Source of the DNA: an uncultured Rhodobacterales bacterium | GTDB lineage: Bacteria > Pseudomonadota > Alphaproteobacteria > Rhodobacterales > Rhodobacteraceae | DNA: 64,000 nucleotides | Reading direction: 5' to 3' | Assembly: GCA_903873585.1 (NCBI GenBank) | Contig: CAIQOV010000002.1 | Span: forward strand, 25,685-89,684 | Part shown: positions 40,727 to 50,368 of the stretch, piece after piece | How positions within the stretch are numbered: the stretch's first letter is position 1 | Layout of the letters: each line of letters begins with the position of its first letter | The notes under the pieces: generated by a model | Databases searched by the model: none | What the model saw: only the letters and a program-made list of their open reading frames with translations | Told to the model about the DNA's origin: nothing | Made by a program: the position numbers and the translations under genes

Positions 40727-41341
40727 TTAGGAACCGCCCTTGTCACTGTCTTTGGCTTTTAGCACCAATCCTGCCAAAGCGGCAAAAGGTTTCAAATCGC
40801 CTTCGCGCAGCGGTTCATGGCCGGGTTCGGTAAAGACCGCCTCGCCCAGTTCCACGCCCGCCGCACGGGGGTAAAGCGGCAAGGATAGGGCCAGCGCTTC
40901 AATCGCCACGGCGGCGGCGTCGATCACTTCGCCCATGGCTTCGGTGGAATCATCCTCGGGCATTTCCAATTCATCGGCTTCGGGCAGTTTGTAATCGGCG
41001 ATGAAATGGCGGCGCACGGGGTCGGCGATTTTGGTCGTCACCGGTTCTAGCGTGACAGAGCAGGGCTGCACCACAGTGGCGGTCAGTTTGCCTTCCAGCA
41101 CCATATCGCGCTTGGCTGCGGGGCGGATGTCACCGTCAAATGTCATCGCGGGCAGGCTGATCAGGCCCAAGGCCTCGGCAATCGCTTGGCGTTCGGGGCC
41201 TGACGGATGAAAGCGCACATGGGTTGATGTGCGACCTGCAATGGCTGCCACCTTGAAGGGCAGGCTGGGCAAATCGACGCCGCTGAGGGGCAAAGCAGGC
41301 TCCATCGGCAGCGGGGCGGGGGGTTTTGGGGCTTTGGTCAT
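40727..41341 (-). CDS. YceD/DUF177-family protein
   Basis: DIRPAAKRDMVLEGKLTATVVQPCSVTLEPVTTKIADPVRRHF; located upstream of rpmF-plsX-fabH as usual. Confidence 0.85.
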   Translation of the reverse strand: MTKAPKPPAPLPMEPALPLSGVDLPSLPFKVAAIAGRTSTHVRFHPSGPERQAIAEALGLISLPAMTFDGDIRPAAKRDMVLEGKLTATVVQPCSVTLEPVTTKIADPVRRHFIADYKLPEADELEMPEDDSTEAMGEVIDAAAVAIEALALSLPLYPRAAGVELGEAVFTEPGHEPLREGDLKPFAALAGLVLKAKDSDKGGS

Positions 41342-41533
41342 GGGCTGATATCCTTGCACTGGCATGGGGCTTAGAACTGCCTTAGGGCAGCGGTCAAGCG
41401 TTCCTTTCTTGAACCGGCCCCCTTGGATGATGTAAGCCTAGGCGAAAGGGCCGTCTGATGGGCAGTTTTTGCGACAGGCGGGCAAGGATGGCAGGGCCCA
41501 AACAAGCGGGTCACGGCAGGGGAAGGCAAGGCT

Positions 41534-42049
41534 TTGGGCATGGATCAAGACAAACGACAGGGCCTGATGCGCAAGCCGCACCGCCTTGGACAACGCTTTG
41601 CAGGGGTGGCGCAGGCGGCTTTGGGCGGCGTGGCGATAGCCCTGCTGGTGGCCTGCACGCCGATTTACACCAACCACGGCTTTGTGCCCGATGATAAAGA
41701 TCTGGCAAGCATCACCACGGGCGTTGACACGCGCGAGACGGTGGGGGCCTTCTTGGGCCGCCCCTCGGTCGAGGGGCTGATCGGCGACGGCGAATGGTTC
41801 TATGTGCGCAGCCAGTGGAAAACCGTCGGCGCCAAGGCCCCGCAAGAGATCGACCGGCAGGTTCTGGCGATTACCTTTGACGACACAGGGGTCGTGACCA
41901 ACATCGAACGATTCGGGCTAGAGAAGGGCGAAATTGTGGCGATTTCGCGGCGCGTTACGACAGAGCCGATCAAAGGCCGCAACGCTTTGGCGCAAATCTT
42001 CGGCAATATCGGCCGGTTGGATCCGTCAGCCCTGCTGGGCAATAAGTAA
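41534..42049 (+). CDS. bamE: SmpA/BamE-domain outer membrane lipoprotein
   Basis: Lipobox ALLVAC; TNHGFVPDDKDLASITTGVDTRETVGAFLGRPSVEGLIGDGEWFYV. Start could be 41540 or later. Confidence 0.85.
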   Translation: MGMDQDKRQGLMRKPHRLGQRFAGVAQAALGGVAIALLVACTPIYTNHGFVPDDKDLASITTGVDTRETVGAFLGRPSVEGLIGDGEWFYVRSQWKTVGAKAPQEIDRQVLAITFDDTGVVTNIERFGLEKGEIVAISRRVTTEPIKGRNALAQIFGNIGRLDPSALLGNK

Positions 42050-42085
42050 TCCTGCGGGCGTTGATCGCCCGCAGAAGCGCTGTTC

Positions 42086-42478
42086 TTAATCTGCTGGATC
42101 AAACGTCATCGCCACGCCGTTCATGCAATAGCGCAGGCCGGTGGGCGCGGGGCCGTCGGGGAATACGTGGCCCAGATGCGCATCACACCGCGCGCAGTGC
42201 ACTTCGGTGCGGCGCATGAACCAGCCATTATCCACGCTTTCGCCGACAGCTTCGGGGGCAATCGGGGCATAAAACGAAGGCCAACCCGTGCCGGATTCAA
42301 ACTTGGTCGCCTGATCAAACAGCGGCGCATCGCAGCATAGGCAGCGAAAGGTTCCCGCCCCTTTGGGAAAGTTGTCATGCGTGCCCGCCCGTTCGGTGCC
42401 ATGCTGGCGCGTGACCTTATAGGCCAGATCGTCCAGTTCTGCGCGCCATTCTGCGTCGGTTTTCACAACCTTATCCAT
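42086..42478 (-). CDS. msrB: Peptide-methionine (R)-S-oxide reductase
   Basis: [27 protein letters not shown] ... [32 protein letters not shown]. Confidence 0.96.
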   Translation of the reverse strand: MDKVVKTDAEWRAELDDLAYKVTRQHGTERAGTHDNFPKGAGTFRCLCCDAPLFDQATKFESGTGWPSFYAPIAPEAVGESVDNGWFMRRTEVHCARCDAHLGHVFPDGPAPTGLRYCMNGVAMTFDPAD

Positions 42479-42551
42479 TGCATCCTCCTGTCACTGAATG
42501 CCAAATCTAGGCCGATGTGGGCCTTGTGCAAGCAAGAAGAGGAAAAGGGCA

Positions 42552-43277
42552 ATGCGGCCGCTGACACGGGGGCGCTATAGCGTGCGTTTGGGGGAAAGTG
42601 CGCGCGACGTGCTGGCCGCCCAAGCGCTGCGGCATTTGGCCTTTCACGGGCGCGAAGGTTTGGATCAAGACGCGTTTGATGCGCGCTGCCAGCATGTGTT
42701 GGTGGAAGATGCGCAGGGCCATCTGGTCGCCTGCTGCCGTTTGCAGGTGTTTGGGGCGCAAGATGATCTGCACGCCAGCTATTCAGCGCAAAGCTACGAT
42801 CTGACGCTTTTGGCGCAGTTTGCAGGCCCCAAGCTGGAACTTGGCCGCTTTTGCCTGCAACCGGGGGTCAAAGACCCCAACATATTGCGGCTGATCTGGG
42901 GGGCGCTGACCGTGATTTTGGATGGCCAAGGCGTGACGCTGCTGTTTGGCTGCACCTCGTTTTCTGGCGCTGATCCGGCAATGCACGCCTTGGCGCTTGC
43001 CACCTTGCCTGCCCATGTTGCCCCACCACACTTCGCCCCCGCACCGCGTGCGCGCGAACGGGTGGCTTTGCCGACAGGGCAGGGCGACCCCTTGGGCCTG
43101 CCGCCTTTGCTGCGCAGTTACCTTGCGATGGGGGCTTGGGTGTCGGATCACGCGGTGATTGACCGCGCTATGAACACGCTGCACGTTCTCACCGCGCTGC
43201 CCGTGGCCCAAGTGCCGCCCGCCCGCGCGCGGGCTTTGCGCGCGATTGGGCTTGGAAATTCCACCACGGGCGATTGA
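42552..43277 (+). CDS. olsB: OlsB-like ornithine N-acyltransferase (GNAT/hemolysin-like)
   Basis: YSAQSYDLTLLAQFAGPKLELGRFCLQPGVKDPNILRLIWGALTVILDGQGVTLLFGCTSFSGADP. Confidence 0.8.
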   Translation: MRPLTRGRYSVRLGESARDVLAAQALRHLAFHGREGLDQDAFDARCQHVLVEDAQGHLVACCRLQVFGAQDDLHASYSAQSYDLTLLAQFAGPKLELGRFCLQPGVKDPNILRLIWGALTVILDGQGVTLLFGCTSFSGADPAMHALALATLPAHVAPPHFAPAPRARERVALPTGQGDPLGLPPLLRSYLAMGAWVSDHAVIDRAMNTLHVLTALPVAQVPPARARALRAIGLGNSTTGD

Positions 43278-43308
43278 CGCCTTGCCCGCTTGGCCTTAGG
43301 GGCAAGGC

Positions 43309-45111
43309 ATGGCACGCGCACCCCTTTTACAGCTTTCCGATCTGTCGCTGACCTTTGGCGGCAACCCCTTGTTTGAGGGGATCACCCTCACCGTTCAACC
43401 CGGCGACAGGCTTGCGCTGGTCGGGCGCAATGGGTCGGGCAAATCCACCCTGATGAAGGTCATGGCAGGGCTGGTGGAAGCCGACAAAGGCATTCGCGTC
43501 GTATCACCGGGCGTGACGGTAGGGTATATGGAGCAAGACCCCGATATGTCGGGCTTTGCCACCTTGGGCGATTACGCCGCCAGCCGGATTCCCGAAGGCG
43601 AGGGCTACCGTGTCGAAGTGGCCGCCGAAGGCTTGGGATTTAAGCCTGACACACCGGTCGCCTCGGCCTCGGGCGGGGAAAAGCGGCGCGCGGCGCTGGC
43701 AAAACTGGTGGCCGAAGCGCCAGAGTTGATGTTGATCGACGAGCCGACCAACCATTTGGATATCGCCGCCATCGAATGGCTGGAAGATTTCCTAAACCAA
43801 ACCCGTGCCGCCTATGTGCTGATCAGCCACGACCGTGCTTTGCTGAACCGCCTGACGCGCCAGACCTTTTGGCTTGATCGCGGTGTGCTGCGGCGGCGGG
43901 AACTGGGTTTCTTGGGCTTTGAGGAATGGCGCGAAGAGACGTGGGAAACCGAAGACGAGGCGCGCCACAAGCTTGACCGCAAGATCAAAGCCGAGGCCCG
44001 CTGGGCGGTTGAGGGTATTTCAGCGCGCCGCAAGCGCAACCAAGGCCGTGTGCGCGCACTGGCAGCGCTGCGTGATGAACGATCAAGCCAGATCCGGCGC
44101 AAGGGCACGGCGGCGCTGGAGTTTGATTCGGGCACAGCCTCGGGCAAAAAGGTGATCGAGGCGAAGGGCTTGGGCAAAGCTTACGGCGACAAACTGCTTT
44201 TCAAAGACTTTGACCTGCGCATCTTGCGCGGCGACCGTGTGGCCTTTGTTGGGCCAAACGGCGTGGGCAAGACGACGCTTTTGAAGATGCTGACGGGTGA
44301 AATACCGCCAGATCAGGGCAGCGTTTACCTTGGCACCTCGCTAGACATCGCCATCTTCGACCAAAGCCGCGCGCGGTTAGACCCAGAGGCGAGCCTGTGG
44401 AACAATCTGACCAACGATCCGCTTATGGCGGTTTCAGGCAATTCCGATCAGGTCATGGTGCGGGGCTTTCCAAAGCACGTGGTCGCTTATCTGAAAGACT
44501 TTCTTTTTGACGAATCGCAGGCCCGTGCGCCGGTGAAATCGCTGTCGGGCGGTGAAAAGGCGCGTTTGTTGCTGGCCAAACTGATGGCCAAGCCGTCGAA
44601 CCTGCTGATCCTTGACGAACCGACCAACGATCTTGATGTGGAAACGCTTGATCTGCTGCAAGACATCTTGGGCGATTATGACGGCACGGTGCTGCTGGTC
44701 AGCCACGACCGCGATTTCATCGACCGCGTGGCGACATCCACCGTGGCGCTTGAGGGCAACGCCAAAGCCACCGTCTATCCCGGAGGTTGGTCAGACTACG
44801 CCGCCCAACGTGGCGCGCAAGAAGAAGGCCCCGTCGCCCAAGCGCCGCGTGCAGCGGTGGAAGCGCCCAAACCCATCAAGAAAACCGCCGTAGGCCTGAC
44901 CTTCACCGAAAAAAAGCGCCTTGACTCCTTGCCCGCCCTGATTGCGCGCATGGAAGCTGAAATTGCCAAGCTGAACGATCTGATGTCGGATCCCGAACTT
45001 TACAAGCGCGAGCCGGTGAAGTTTCAAAAAGCCTCTGACATGTTAACCGAACGCCAAGAAGCTTTGGCCGCCGCCGAAGAAGAATGGCTTGATCTGTCAG
45101 ACCGTACCTGA
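43309..45111 (+). CDS. ABC-F family ATP-binding protein (Uup-like)
   Basis: Two ABC domains without TMD (GRNGSGKSTLMK, GPNGVGKTTLLK), C-terminal coiled coil. Confidence 0.93.
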   Translation: MARAPLLQLSDLSLTFGGNPLFEGITLTVQPGDRLALVGRNGSGKSTLMKVMAGLVEADKGIRVVSPGVTVGYMEQDPDMSGFATLGDYAASRIPEGEGYRVEVAAEGLGFKPDTPVASASGGEKRRAALAKLVAEAPELMLIDEPTNHLDIAAIEWLEDFLNQTRAAYVLISHDRALLNRLTRQTFWLDRGVLRRRELGFLGFEEWREETWETEDEARHKLDRKIKAEARWAVEGISARRKRNQGRVRALAALRDERSSQIRRKGTAALEFDSGTASGKKVIEAKGLGKAYGDKLLFKDFDLRILRGDRVAFVGPNGVGKTTLLKMLTGEIPPDQGSVYLGTSLDIAIFDQSRARLDPEASLWNNLTNDPLMAVSGNSDQVMVRGFPKHVVAYLKDFLFDESQARAPVKSLSGGEKARLLLAKLMAKPSNLLILDEPTNDLDVETLDLLQDILGDYDGTVLLVSHDRDFIDRVATSTVALEGNAKATVYPGGWSDYAAQRGAQEEGPVAQAPRAAVEAPKPIKKTAVGLTFTEKKRLDSLPALIARMEAEIAKLNDLMSDPELYKREPVKFQKASDMLTERQEALAAAEEEWLDLSDRT

Positions 45112-45116
45112 GCCGT

Positions 45117-45170
45117 TTCATCTTGGTCTAAATACGCATGCGATCCGCTGAGTAGTTAGACCAAGACGAA
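45117..45170. repeat. Near-perfect 15 bp inverted repeat in convergent intergenic gap
   Basis: TTCATCTTGGTCTAA ... 24 nt ... TTAGACCAAGACGAA (1 mismatch); spacer contains CGCATGCG palindrome. Confidence 0.85.
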
Positions 45171-45179
45171 TGGGCAAGA

Positions 45180-46178
45180 TCACCACATATGGGCAACGTG
45201 CGGTGCGATAAGGCGGGTGTAGATATCCCGCGCCGCTTCTAGCGTTTCGGCAGACAAAGCTGGCAGCGCATCGGCCAGCACGTTGGCTTGGGCTTGGGCA
45301 GCAGATTTTGCGCCGGGGATGACGACCGACACGGCATCTTGCATCAAAATCCAGCGCAGCGCAAAGGCGGCCATTGTGGCATTGGCAGGCACCAAGGCGC
45401 GCAGTTCCTCCACGGCCGTCAAAGCCACATCATAGGGCACACCAGAGAATGTCTCCCCCTTATCAAAGGCTTCGCCGTTGCGGTTAAAGCTGCGGTGATC
45501 GTCGGGCGCAAAAGCGCTGGTGGCCGTCATCTTGCCCGTCAGCAACCCCGAGGCCAGCGGCACGCGGGCAATTACAGCCACATCGGCGGCCTTGGCTGCG
45601 GCCAAGAACGCATCCGCGGGGCGTTGGCGAAACAGGTTGTAGATGATCTGCACCGACACGACGCCAGGGTGGCGTATAGCTTCCATCGCCTCGTCAATCT
45701 TTTCCACCGACACGCCATAGGTCGCGATTTTGCCTTTGGCTTTCAGCGCTTCCATCGCGTCAAAGACTTCGTGGCCGGAATAAACCGATGTCGGCGGGCA
45801 GTGCAGTTGCACCAGATCAAGGCAGTCCATCTGCAAATTGGCGCGGCTGCGATCGACGAAGGCTTCCAGATTGGCCAAAGTGTAGCCTTCGGCCACATGC
45901 GGGTTCAAGCGGCGACCGGCTTTGGTGGCCACAAAGGGGCGCGGCGCTGACTGCCCGCGTTCGGCCAGCACAGCGGCGATAAGGCGCTCCGACCGGCCAT
46001 CGCCGTAGACATCCGCCGTATCAAGGAAATTGACGCCGGCATCCAACGTGGCGTGCAGCGTGGCTTTGGCGTCAGCCTCGCTCACCTCGCCCCAAGTGCC
46101 GCCGATGGCCCAAGCGCCAAAGCCGATGGCGGTGGTTTGAAAGCCAGTTTTGCCAAAGCGGCGGGTGGAAAGGGTCAT
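45180..46178 (-). CDS. Aldo/keto reductase
   Basis: STRRFGKTGFQTTAIGFGAWAIGG ... FLDTADVYGDGRSE ... LVQLHCPP. Confidence 0.92.
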   Translation of the reverse strand: MTLSTRRFGKTGFQTTAIGFGAWAIGGTWGEVSEADAKATLHATLDAGVNFLDTADVYGDGRSERLIAAVLAERGQSAPRPFVATKAGRRLNPHVAEGYTLANLEAFVDRSRANLQMDCLDLVQLHCPPTSVYSGHEVFDAMEALKAKGKIATYGVSVEKIDEAMEAIRHPGVVSVQIIYNLFRQRPADAFLAAAKAADVAVIARVPLASGLLTGKMTATSAFAPDDHRSFNRNGEAFDKGETFSGVPYDVALTAVEELRALVPANATMAAFALRWILMQDAVSVVIPGAKSAAQAQANVLADALPALSAETLEAARDIYTRLIAPHVAHMW

Positions 46179-46270
46179 GGTTCTTCTCCTGTTGCGCGGC
46201 ATACTTAGCGCGCAGCCCCCGCCAGTCCAAGCCCTTCCCGCTGGGTGTGAAAGGGGTTAGACTTGCCCTT

Positions 46271-46885
46271 ATGTTACAAGTGCACGATCTGGCCGTGGCG
46301 CGCGGCGGTTTGACAGTTCTGGAGGGGCTGGGTTTTGCCCTAGCCCCGAGCGATCTGTTGATGTTGCGCGGGCCCAATGGGGTGGGCAAAACCACGGTTT
46401 TGCGCACTCTTGCAGGGCTTCAGCCGGCGTTAGATGGGCGGATTGTGGCGGATGCCGATCAGATCACCTATTCTGGCCATGCCGATGGGGTGAAGGCCAC
46501 GCTGACGGTGGACGAGAATTTGCAGTTTTGGGCGGCTGTGCATGGGCAAAGTGCCATTGATCCTGCGATTCTGGCCATGAATCTGACCGCCTTGCGCTTT
46601 CGGCGGGCGGCGGATTTGTCGGCGGGGCAAAAGCGCCGCCTTGGGCTGGCGCGACTGGTTGTGACGGGGCGCAAGATTTGGCTAATGGATGAGCCCACCG
46701 TGTCGTTGGATGCAGCCTCGGTCGGCTTGTTTGGCGCGATGTTGCGCGGGCATTTGGCCCAAGGTGGGGCTGCGATTGTGGCGACACATATAGATCTGGG
46801 CCTGCCCGAGGCGCGGGTGTTGGACCTGACACCGTTCAAAGCCACCTCCACCCGCCAAGGCGCCTTTGACGAGGCCTTTGCATGA
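46271..46885 (+). CDS. ccmA: Heme exporter ATP-binding protein CcmA
   Basis: LRGPNGVGKTTVLRTLAGL ... LSAGQKRRLGLARLVV ... IWLMDEPTVSLD; followed by ccmB-ccmC-ccmD-ccmG. Confidence 0.93.
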   Translation: MLQVHDLAVARGGLTVLEGLGFALAPSDLLMLRGPNGVGKTTVLRTLAGLQPALDGRIVADADQITYSGHADGVKATLTVDENLQFWAAVHGQSAIDPAILAMNLTALRFRRAADLSAGQKRRLGLARLVVTGRKIWLMDEPTVSLDAASVGLFGAMLRGHLAQGGAAIVATHIDLGLPEARVLDLTPFKATSTRQGAFDEAFA

Positions 46886-47538
46886 TCGCTCTGTTGCAGC
46901 GCGATTTGCGGCTGGCCCTGCGCGCGGGGGGCGGCTTTGGGCTGGGGCTTGCGTTTTTCTTGATGGTGGCCGTGCTGGTGCCCTTGGGTGTAGGGCCAGA
47001 GGGGGCCTTGCTGGCCCGTATTGCCCCCGGCATTTTGTGGGTGGGCGCACTTTTGGCCTGCCTTTTGTCGCTGGACCGGATGTTTGCGCTGGATTTTGAG
47101 GATGGCGCTTTGGATTTGATGGCGGTGTCTCCTCTGCCGTTAGAGGGCGTTGTGGTGATGAAGGCCTTGGCGCATTGGCTGGTAACGGGCCTGCCCTTGG
47201 TGCTGATCGCCCCTGTTTTGGGGGTGCTGTTAAGCCTTGCCCCCAGCGGATATGGGTGGCTTGTGGCCTCGCTTTTTCTCGGCACGCCCGCTTTGTCGCT
47301 GATTGGCGGGTTTGGGGCGGCATTGACGGTGGGGCTAAAGCGGGGCGGGTTGATCTTGTCTTTGATTGTGCTGCCCATGTATGTGCCAAGCCTGATCTTC
47401 GGGGCCGAAGCCGTGCGGCGCGGCGCGGTGGGGGGGGATGCTATGGTGCCCCTGTTGCTGCTGGCGGCCATCAGTCTGGGGTCGGTTGCGATTTTGCCCT
47501 TTGCTGCGGCAGCGGCATTGCGGGCCAATCTGAAGTGA
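46882..47538 (+). CDS. ccmB: Heme exporter protein CcmB
   Basis: MIALLQRDLRLALRAGGGFGLGLAFFLMVAVLVPLGVGPE; ATG overlaps ccmA stop. Confidence 0.93.
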   Translation: MIALLQRDLRLALRAGGGFGLGLAFFLMVAVLVPLGVGPEGALLARIAPGILWVGALLACLLSLDRMFALDFEDGALDLMAVSPLPLEGVVVMKALAHWLVTGLPLVLIAPVLGVLLSLAPSGYGWLVASLFLGTPALSLIGGFGAALTVGLKRGGLILSLIVLPMYVPSLIFGAEAVRRGAVGGDAMVPLLLLAAISLGSVAILPFAAAAALRANLK

Positions 47539-47593
47539 CAGGCTAACGAAACTTTGATTTGTAAAGCCAAAGCCCATTGGGCAAGGACGGGAT

Positions 47594-48325
47594 ATGTCGA
47601 TCTGGGAATATGCCAACCCGAAGAAGTTCATGCAAACCTCGACCATGGCTTTGCCTTGGGTGTCGGGCTTGGCAGTCGTTTTGCTGGTTGCAGGGCTGGT
47701 ATGGGGGTTTTTCTTCACCCCAGAGGATTACAAGCAAGGCTCGACCGTTAAGATCATCTATCTGCACGTGCCCGCAGCGATGATGGCGGTGTCGGCGTGG
47801 TTCATGATGCTGGTGGGGTCGCTGATCTGGCTGATCCGGCGGCACCATGTCAGCGCTTTGGCGGCGAAGGCGGCAGCACCCGTGGGGTTGACCTTTACGG
47901 TGATCGGGTTGGTGACGGGGGCAATTTGGGGTCAGCCGATGTGGGGCACGTGGTGGGCGTGGGATCCTCGGTTGACCTCGTTCTTGATTTTGGGTCTGTT
48001 TTATCTGGGCTACATCGCCTTGTGGGCGGCGGTGGAAGATGCCGATACAGCGGCAGATTTGACTTCCGTTTTGTGCATCGTGGGATCGGTTTTCGCCTTT
48101 TTGTCGCGCTATGCGGTGCTGTTTTGGAACCAAGGCCTGCATCAGGGCGCGTCGTTGAGCATGGATGCCGAACAACATGTGTCAAACATCTATGCTTTTC
48201 CGCTGTGGACCTGCATTGCAGGGTTTATCGTTTTGTTCACCACCTTGGTCTTGCTGCGCACGCGAACCGAAATCAGGTCGCGCCGGATCAGGGCTTTGAT
48301 GGCGCGTGAAAGGGCTGCGGCATGA
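47594..48325 (+). CDS. ccmC: Heme exporter/heme-CcmE attachment protein CcmC
   Basis: WGQPMWGTWWAWDPRLTSFLILGLFYLGYIAL tryptophan-rich WWD motif. Confidence 0.96.
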   Translation: MSIWEYANPKKFMQTSTMALPWVSGLAVVLLVAGLVWGFFFTPEDYKQGSTVKIIYLHVPAAMMAVSAWFMMLVGSLIWLIRRHHVSALAAKAAAPVGLTFTVIGLVTGAIWGQPMWGTWWAWDPRLTSFLILGLFYLGYIALWAAVEDADTAADLTSVLCIVGSVFAFLSRYAVLFWNQGLHQGASLSMDAEQHVSNIYAFPLWTCIAGFIVLFTTLVLLRTRTEIRSRRIRALMARERAAA

Positions 48326-48477
48326 TGGATTTGGGCAAATATGCGGGCACGGTGCTAAGCGCTTATGGCGCGGCCATCGTGTTGCTGGTGGCTTTGGTGG
48401 TGGTGTCTTTGTGGCAAGGGGCCAAGATGAAGCGCCGCTTGGCCGAGATTGAGGGCCGCTTGGCCAAAGGAGCGTAA
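48322..48477 (+). CDS. ccmD: Heme exporter protein CcmD (51 aa; absent from supplied ORF track)
   Basis: MMDLGKYAGTVLSAYGAAIVLLVALVVVSLWQGAKMKRRLAEIEGRLAKGA*, fits exactly between ccmC (ATGA overlap) and ccmG (TAA|ATG). Confidence 0.92.
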   Translation: MMDLGKYAGTVLSAYGAAIVLLVALVVVSLWQGAKMKRRLAEIEGRLAKGA

Positions 48478-49005
48478 ATGGCATTTCGTCCGCTGATCTT
48501 GTTGCCCTTGGGGGTTTTTGCGCTGTTTGGCTATTTGGCCTATCAGGGCATGCAAAAAGGCGATCAACCTTTGCCGTCAATGATGGAAGGGCATGCAGCA
48601 GCCCCCGTGCGCGTTGCGGCTTTGGGTGACGGTGCACCGATAAGGGATGCCGATTTGCGCGCACCCGGGGTGAAACTGCTGAACTTTTGGGCCAGTTGGT
48701 GTGAACCATGTCGGGCGGAACATCCGATGCTGGAAAAGCTGAAGGACGAAGGTGTGGTGATTTACGGTGTGAATTACAAAGACACACCAGAAGCTGCGGG
48801 AAAGTTCTTGGCCGATATGGGCAATCCCTATGCCGAGATCGGGGCCGATGCGGGGCCTATGGCTTTGGATTGGGGGGTCTACGGTGTGCCCGAGACTTAT
48901 GTGATCAACTCGCAGGGCGTGGTTGTGTTGCGCTTGGCGGGGCCGATTACGGCGGGGAATTTGGAAAGCTTGGTGCGGCCTGCGATGGAGAAGGCGGCGC
49001 AGTAA
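48478..49005 (+). CDS. ccmG: Thiol:disulfide interchange protein CcmG/DsbE
   Basis: LLNFWASWCEPCRAEHPMLEKL thioredoxin WCxxC; YGVPETYVINSQG. Confidence 0.95.
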   Translation: MAFRPLILLPLGVFALFGYLAYQGMQKGDQPLPSMMEGHAAAPVRVAALGDGAPIRDADLRAPGVKLLNFWASWCEPCRAEHPMLEKLKDEGVVIYGVNYKDTPEAAGKFLADMGNPYAEIGADAGPMALDWGVYGVPETYVINSQGVVVLRLAGPITAGNLESLVRPAMEKAAQ

Positions 49006-49006
49006 C

Positions 49007-49105
49007 GGATTTTCTGCGAAAATCCTAAGAGAAGAATTTTCTGCGAAAATTCGGGTAAATGATTTTTCGCAGAAAAATTGTTGGCAGAGTTTTCGCAGAA
49101 AACTC
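49007..49105. terminator. Array of four hairpins with a shared CTGCG/CGCAG loop between convergent genes
   Basis: 49007 GGATTTT-CTGCG-AAAATCC; 49034 GAATTTT-CTGCG-AAAATTC; 49062 ATTTTT-CGCAG-AAAAAT; 49087 GAGTTTT-CGCAG-AAAACTC. Confidence 0.8.
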
Positions 49106-49109
49106 GGTT

Positions 49110-49337
49110 CTAGAATCGCAGGTTGATCGGGCCGGAATGGCAAATCACCACCAACTGGCTGCCCGCTTCGATCAGGTGAAAGCCACGGGCGCGCACGGCC
49201 AATTCAAACCGCTCTAGCCCGATTTCTGTTTTCACCCAATGCTTTGACCGACGCACAACGCCGCCAGAGGTCGCAGACTTGGCGGCAAAGATCTGGCCCA
49301 GCCAGAAATCAGGATTGTGAAGGCGTATCGTGTCCAT
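49110..49337 (-). CDS. Small conserved hypothetical (Rhodobacteraceae family often mis-annotated as phosphoribosylanthranilate isomerase)
   Basis: GQIFAAKSATSGGVVRRSKHWVKTEIGLERFELAVRARGFHLIEAGSQLVVICHSGPINLRF. Confidence 0.65.
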   Translation of the reverse strand: MDTIRLHNPDFWLGQIFAAKSATSGGVVRRSKHWVKTEIGLERFELAVRARGFHLIEAGSQLVVICHSGPINLRF

Positions 49338-49372
49338 GGGGCGGAATTTACCGCCCCATAGTTAAGAAAAAG

Positions 49373-50356
49373 TTATTCCGACCGCGCGCGACGCCCGCCA
49401 CGACGGCCCGATGTGGCGGCAGAGGCTGCAGCCGAAGCCTCGGCAAAAGTTGCCCCCGCTTCCACAGCTTCCAGCACTTTGGCAAAGCGGATCCACTCAC
49501 CCCCATTGGCATCGTGGTTCATCAGGAAGTTGGCGGCGCGGATCGCCTCCATTTCAGGCTGGCGCACGGGGTTCATGATGGCTGATGTCATGCCAGCGGT
49601 GATGGCCATGGGCAGGAAGGCGGCGTTGATGCCGTGGCGCTGCGGCAGCCCAAAGCTGATGTTCGACGCACCGCAGGTGGTGTTCACGCCCAGCTCTTCG
49701 CGCAAGCGACGCACCAGCGCAAACACCTGTTGACCGGCAGAGCCCATCGCGCCGACCGGCATGACCAAGGGGTCAACCACGATATCATGCGCCGGAATGC
49801 CAAAGTCAGCGGCGCGTTGCACGATCTTCTTGGCCACAGCAAAGCGCACATCGGGGTCTTGCGAAATGCCGGTGTCGTCGTTGGAAATCGCCACCACAGG
49901 CACGTTGTACTTTTTCACCAAGGGCAGAATGCGTTCCAGACGCTCTTCCTCACCGGTGACCGAGTTCAACAAGGGGCGACCTTCGCAGGCCAAAAGCCCT
50001 GCTTCCAAGGCTGCGGGCACCGAGGAGTCGATGCACAAGGGCACATCGACCACGCCTTGAATAATCTCGATCAACGCTTTCATCAGCGGTGGTTCGGTGA
50101 AGTTGTTGTCTGCATAGCGCGGATCGACGGCCATTTTGTTGGTGAACACAGCGCCAGAGTTCACGTCCAGAATGGTTGCGCCACAGGCGACCTGTTCTAG
50201 TGCGTCTTTCAAGACGGTCTCGAAATTGTCCACCTCCAGCTCGGCTGCCAGTTTCTTGCGGCCGGTGGGGTTGATACGTTCGCCGATCACGCAAAAGGGC
50301 TCGTCAAAGCCGATGATCACGGTTTTGGTTTTGGATTCTACAACGGTACGGGTCAT
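49373..50356 (-). CDS. Methyltetrahydrofolate:corrinoid methyltransferase (pterin-binding domain only)
   Basis: VIGERINPTGRKKLAAELE ... GATILDVNSGA ... PLCIDSSVPAALEAGL ... GASNISFGLPQRHGINAAFLPMAI, i.e. MetH pterin-binding module alone. Confidence 0.88.
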   Translation of the reverse strand: MTRTVVESKTKTVIIGFDEPFCVIGERINPTGRKKLAAELEVDNFETVLKDALEQVACGATILDVNSGAVFTNKMAVDPRYADNNFTEPPLMKALIEIIQGVVDVPLCIDSSVPAALEAGLLACEGRPLLNSVTGEEERLERILPLVKKYNVPVVAISNDDTGISQDPDVRFAVAKKIVQRAADFGIPAHDIVVDPLVMPVGAMGSAGQQVFALVRRLREELGVNTTCGASNISFGLPQRHGINAAFLPMAITAGMTSAIMNPVRQPEMEAIRAANFLMNHDANGGEWIRFAKVLEAVEAGATFAEASAAASAATSGRRGGRRARSE

Positions 50357-50368
50357 TTGACTTATCCT

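Noticed and set aside
47543-48178. 211 aa minus-strand ORF
   Set aside because: Antisense to ccmC.
49007-49105. Considered a mini CRISPR or REP/BIME element
   Set aside because: Copies alternate orientation and are individually palindromic with no spacer-like unique segments or cas genes; hairpin/terminator array is the simpler reading.
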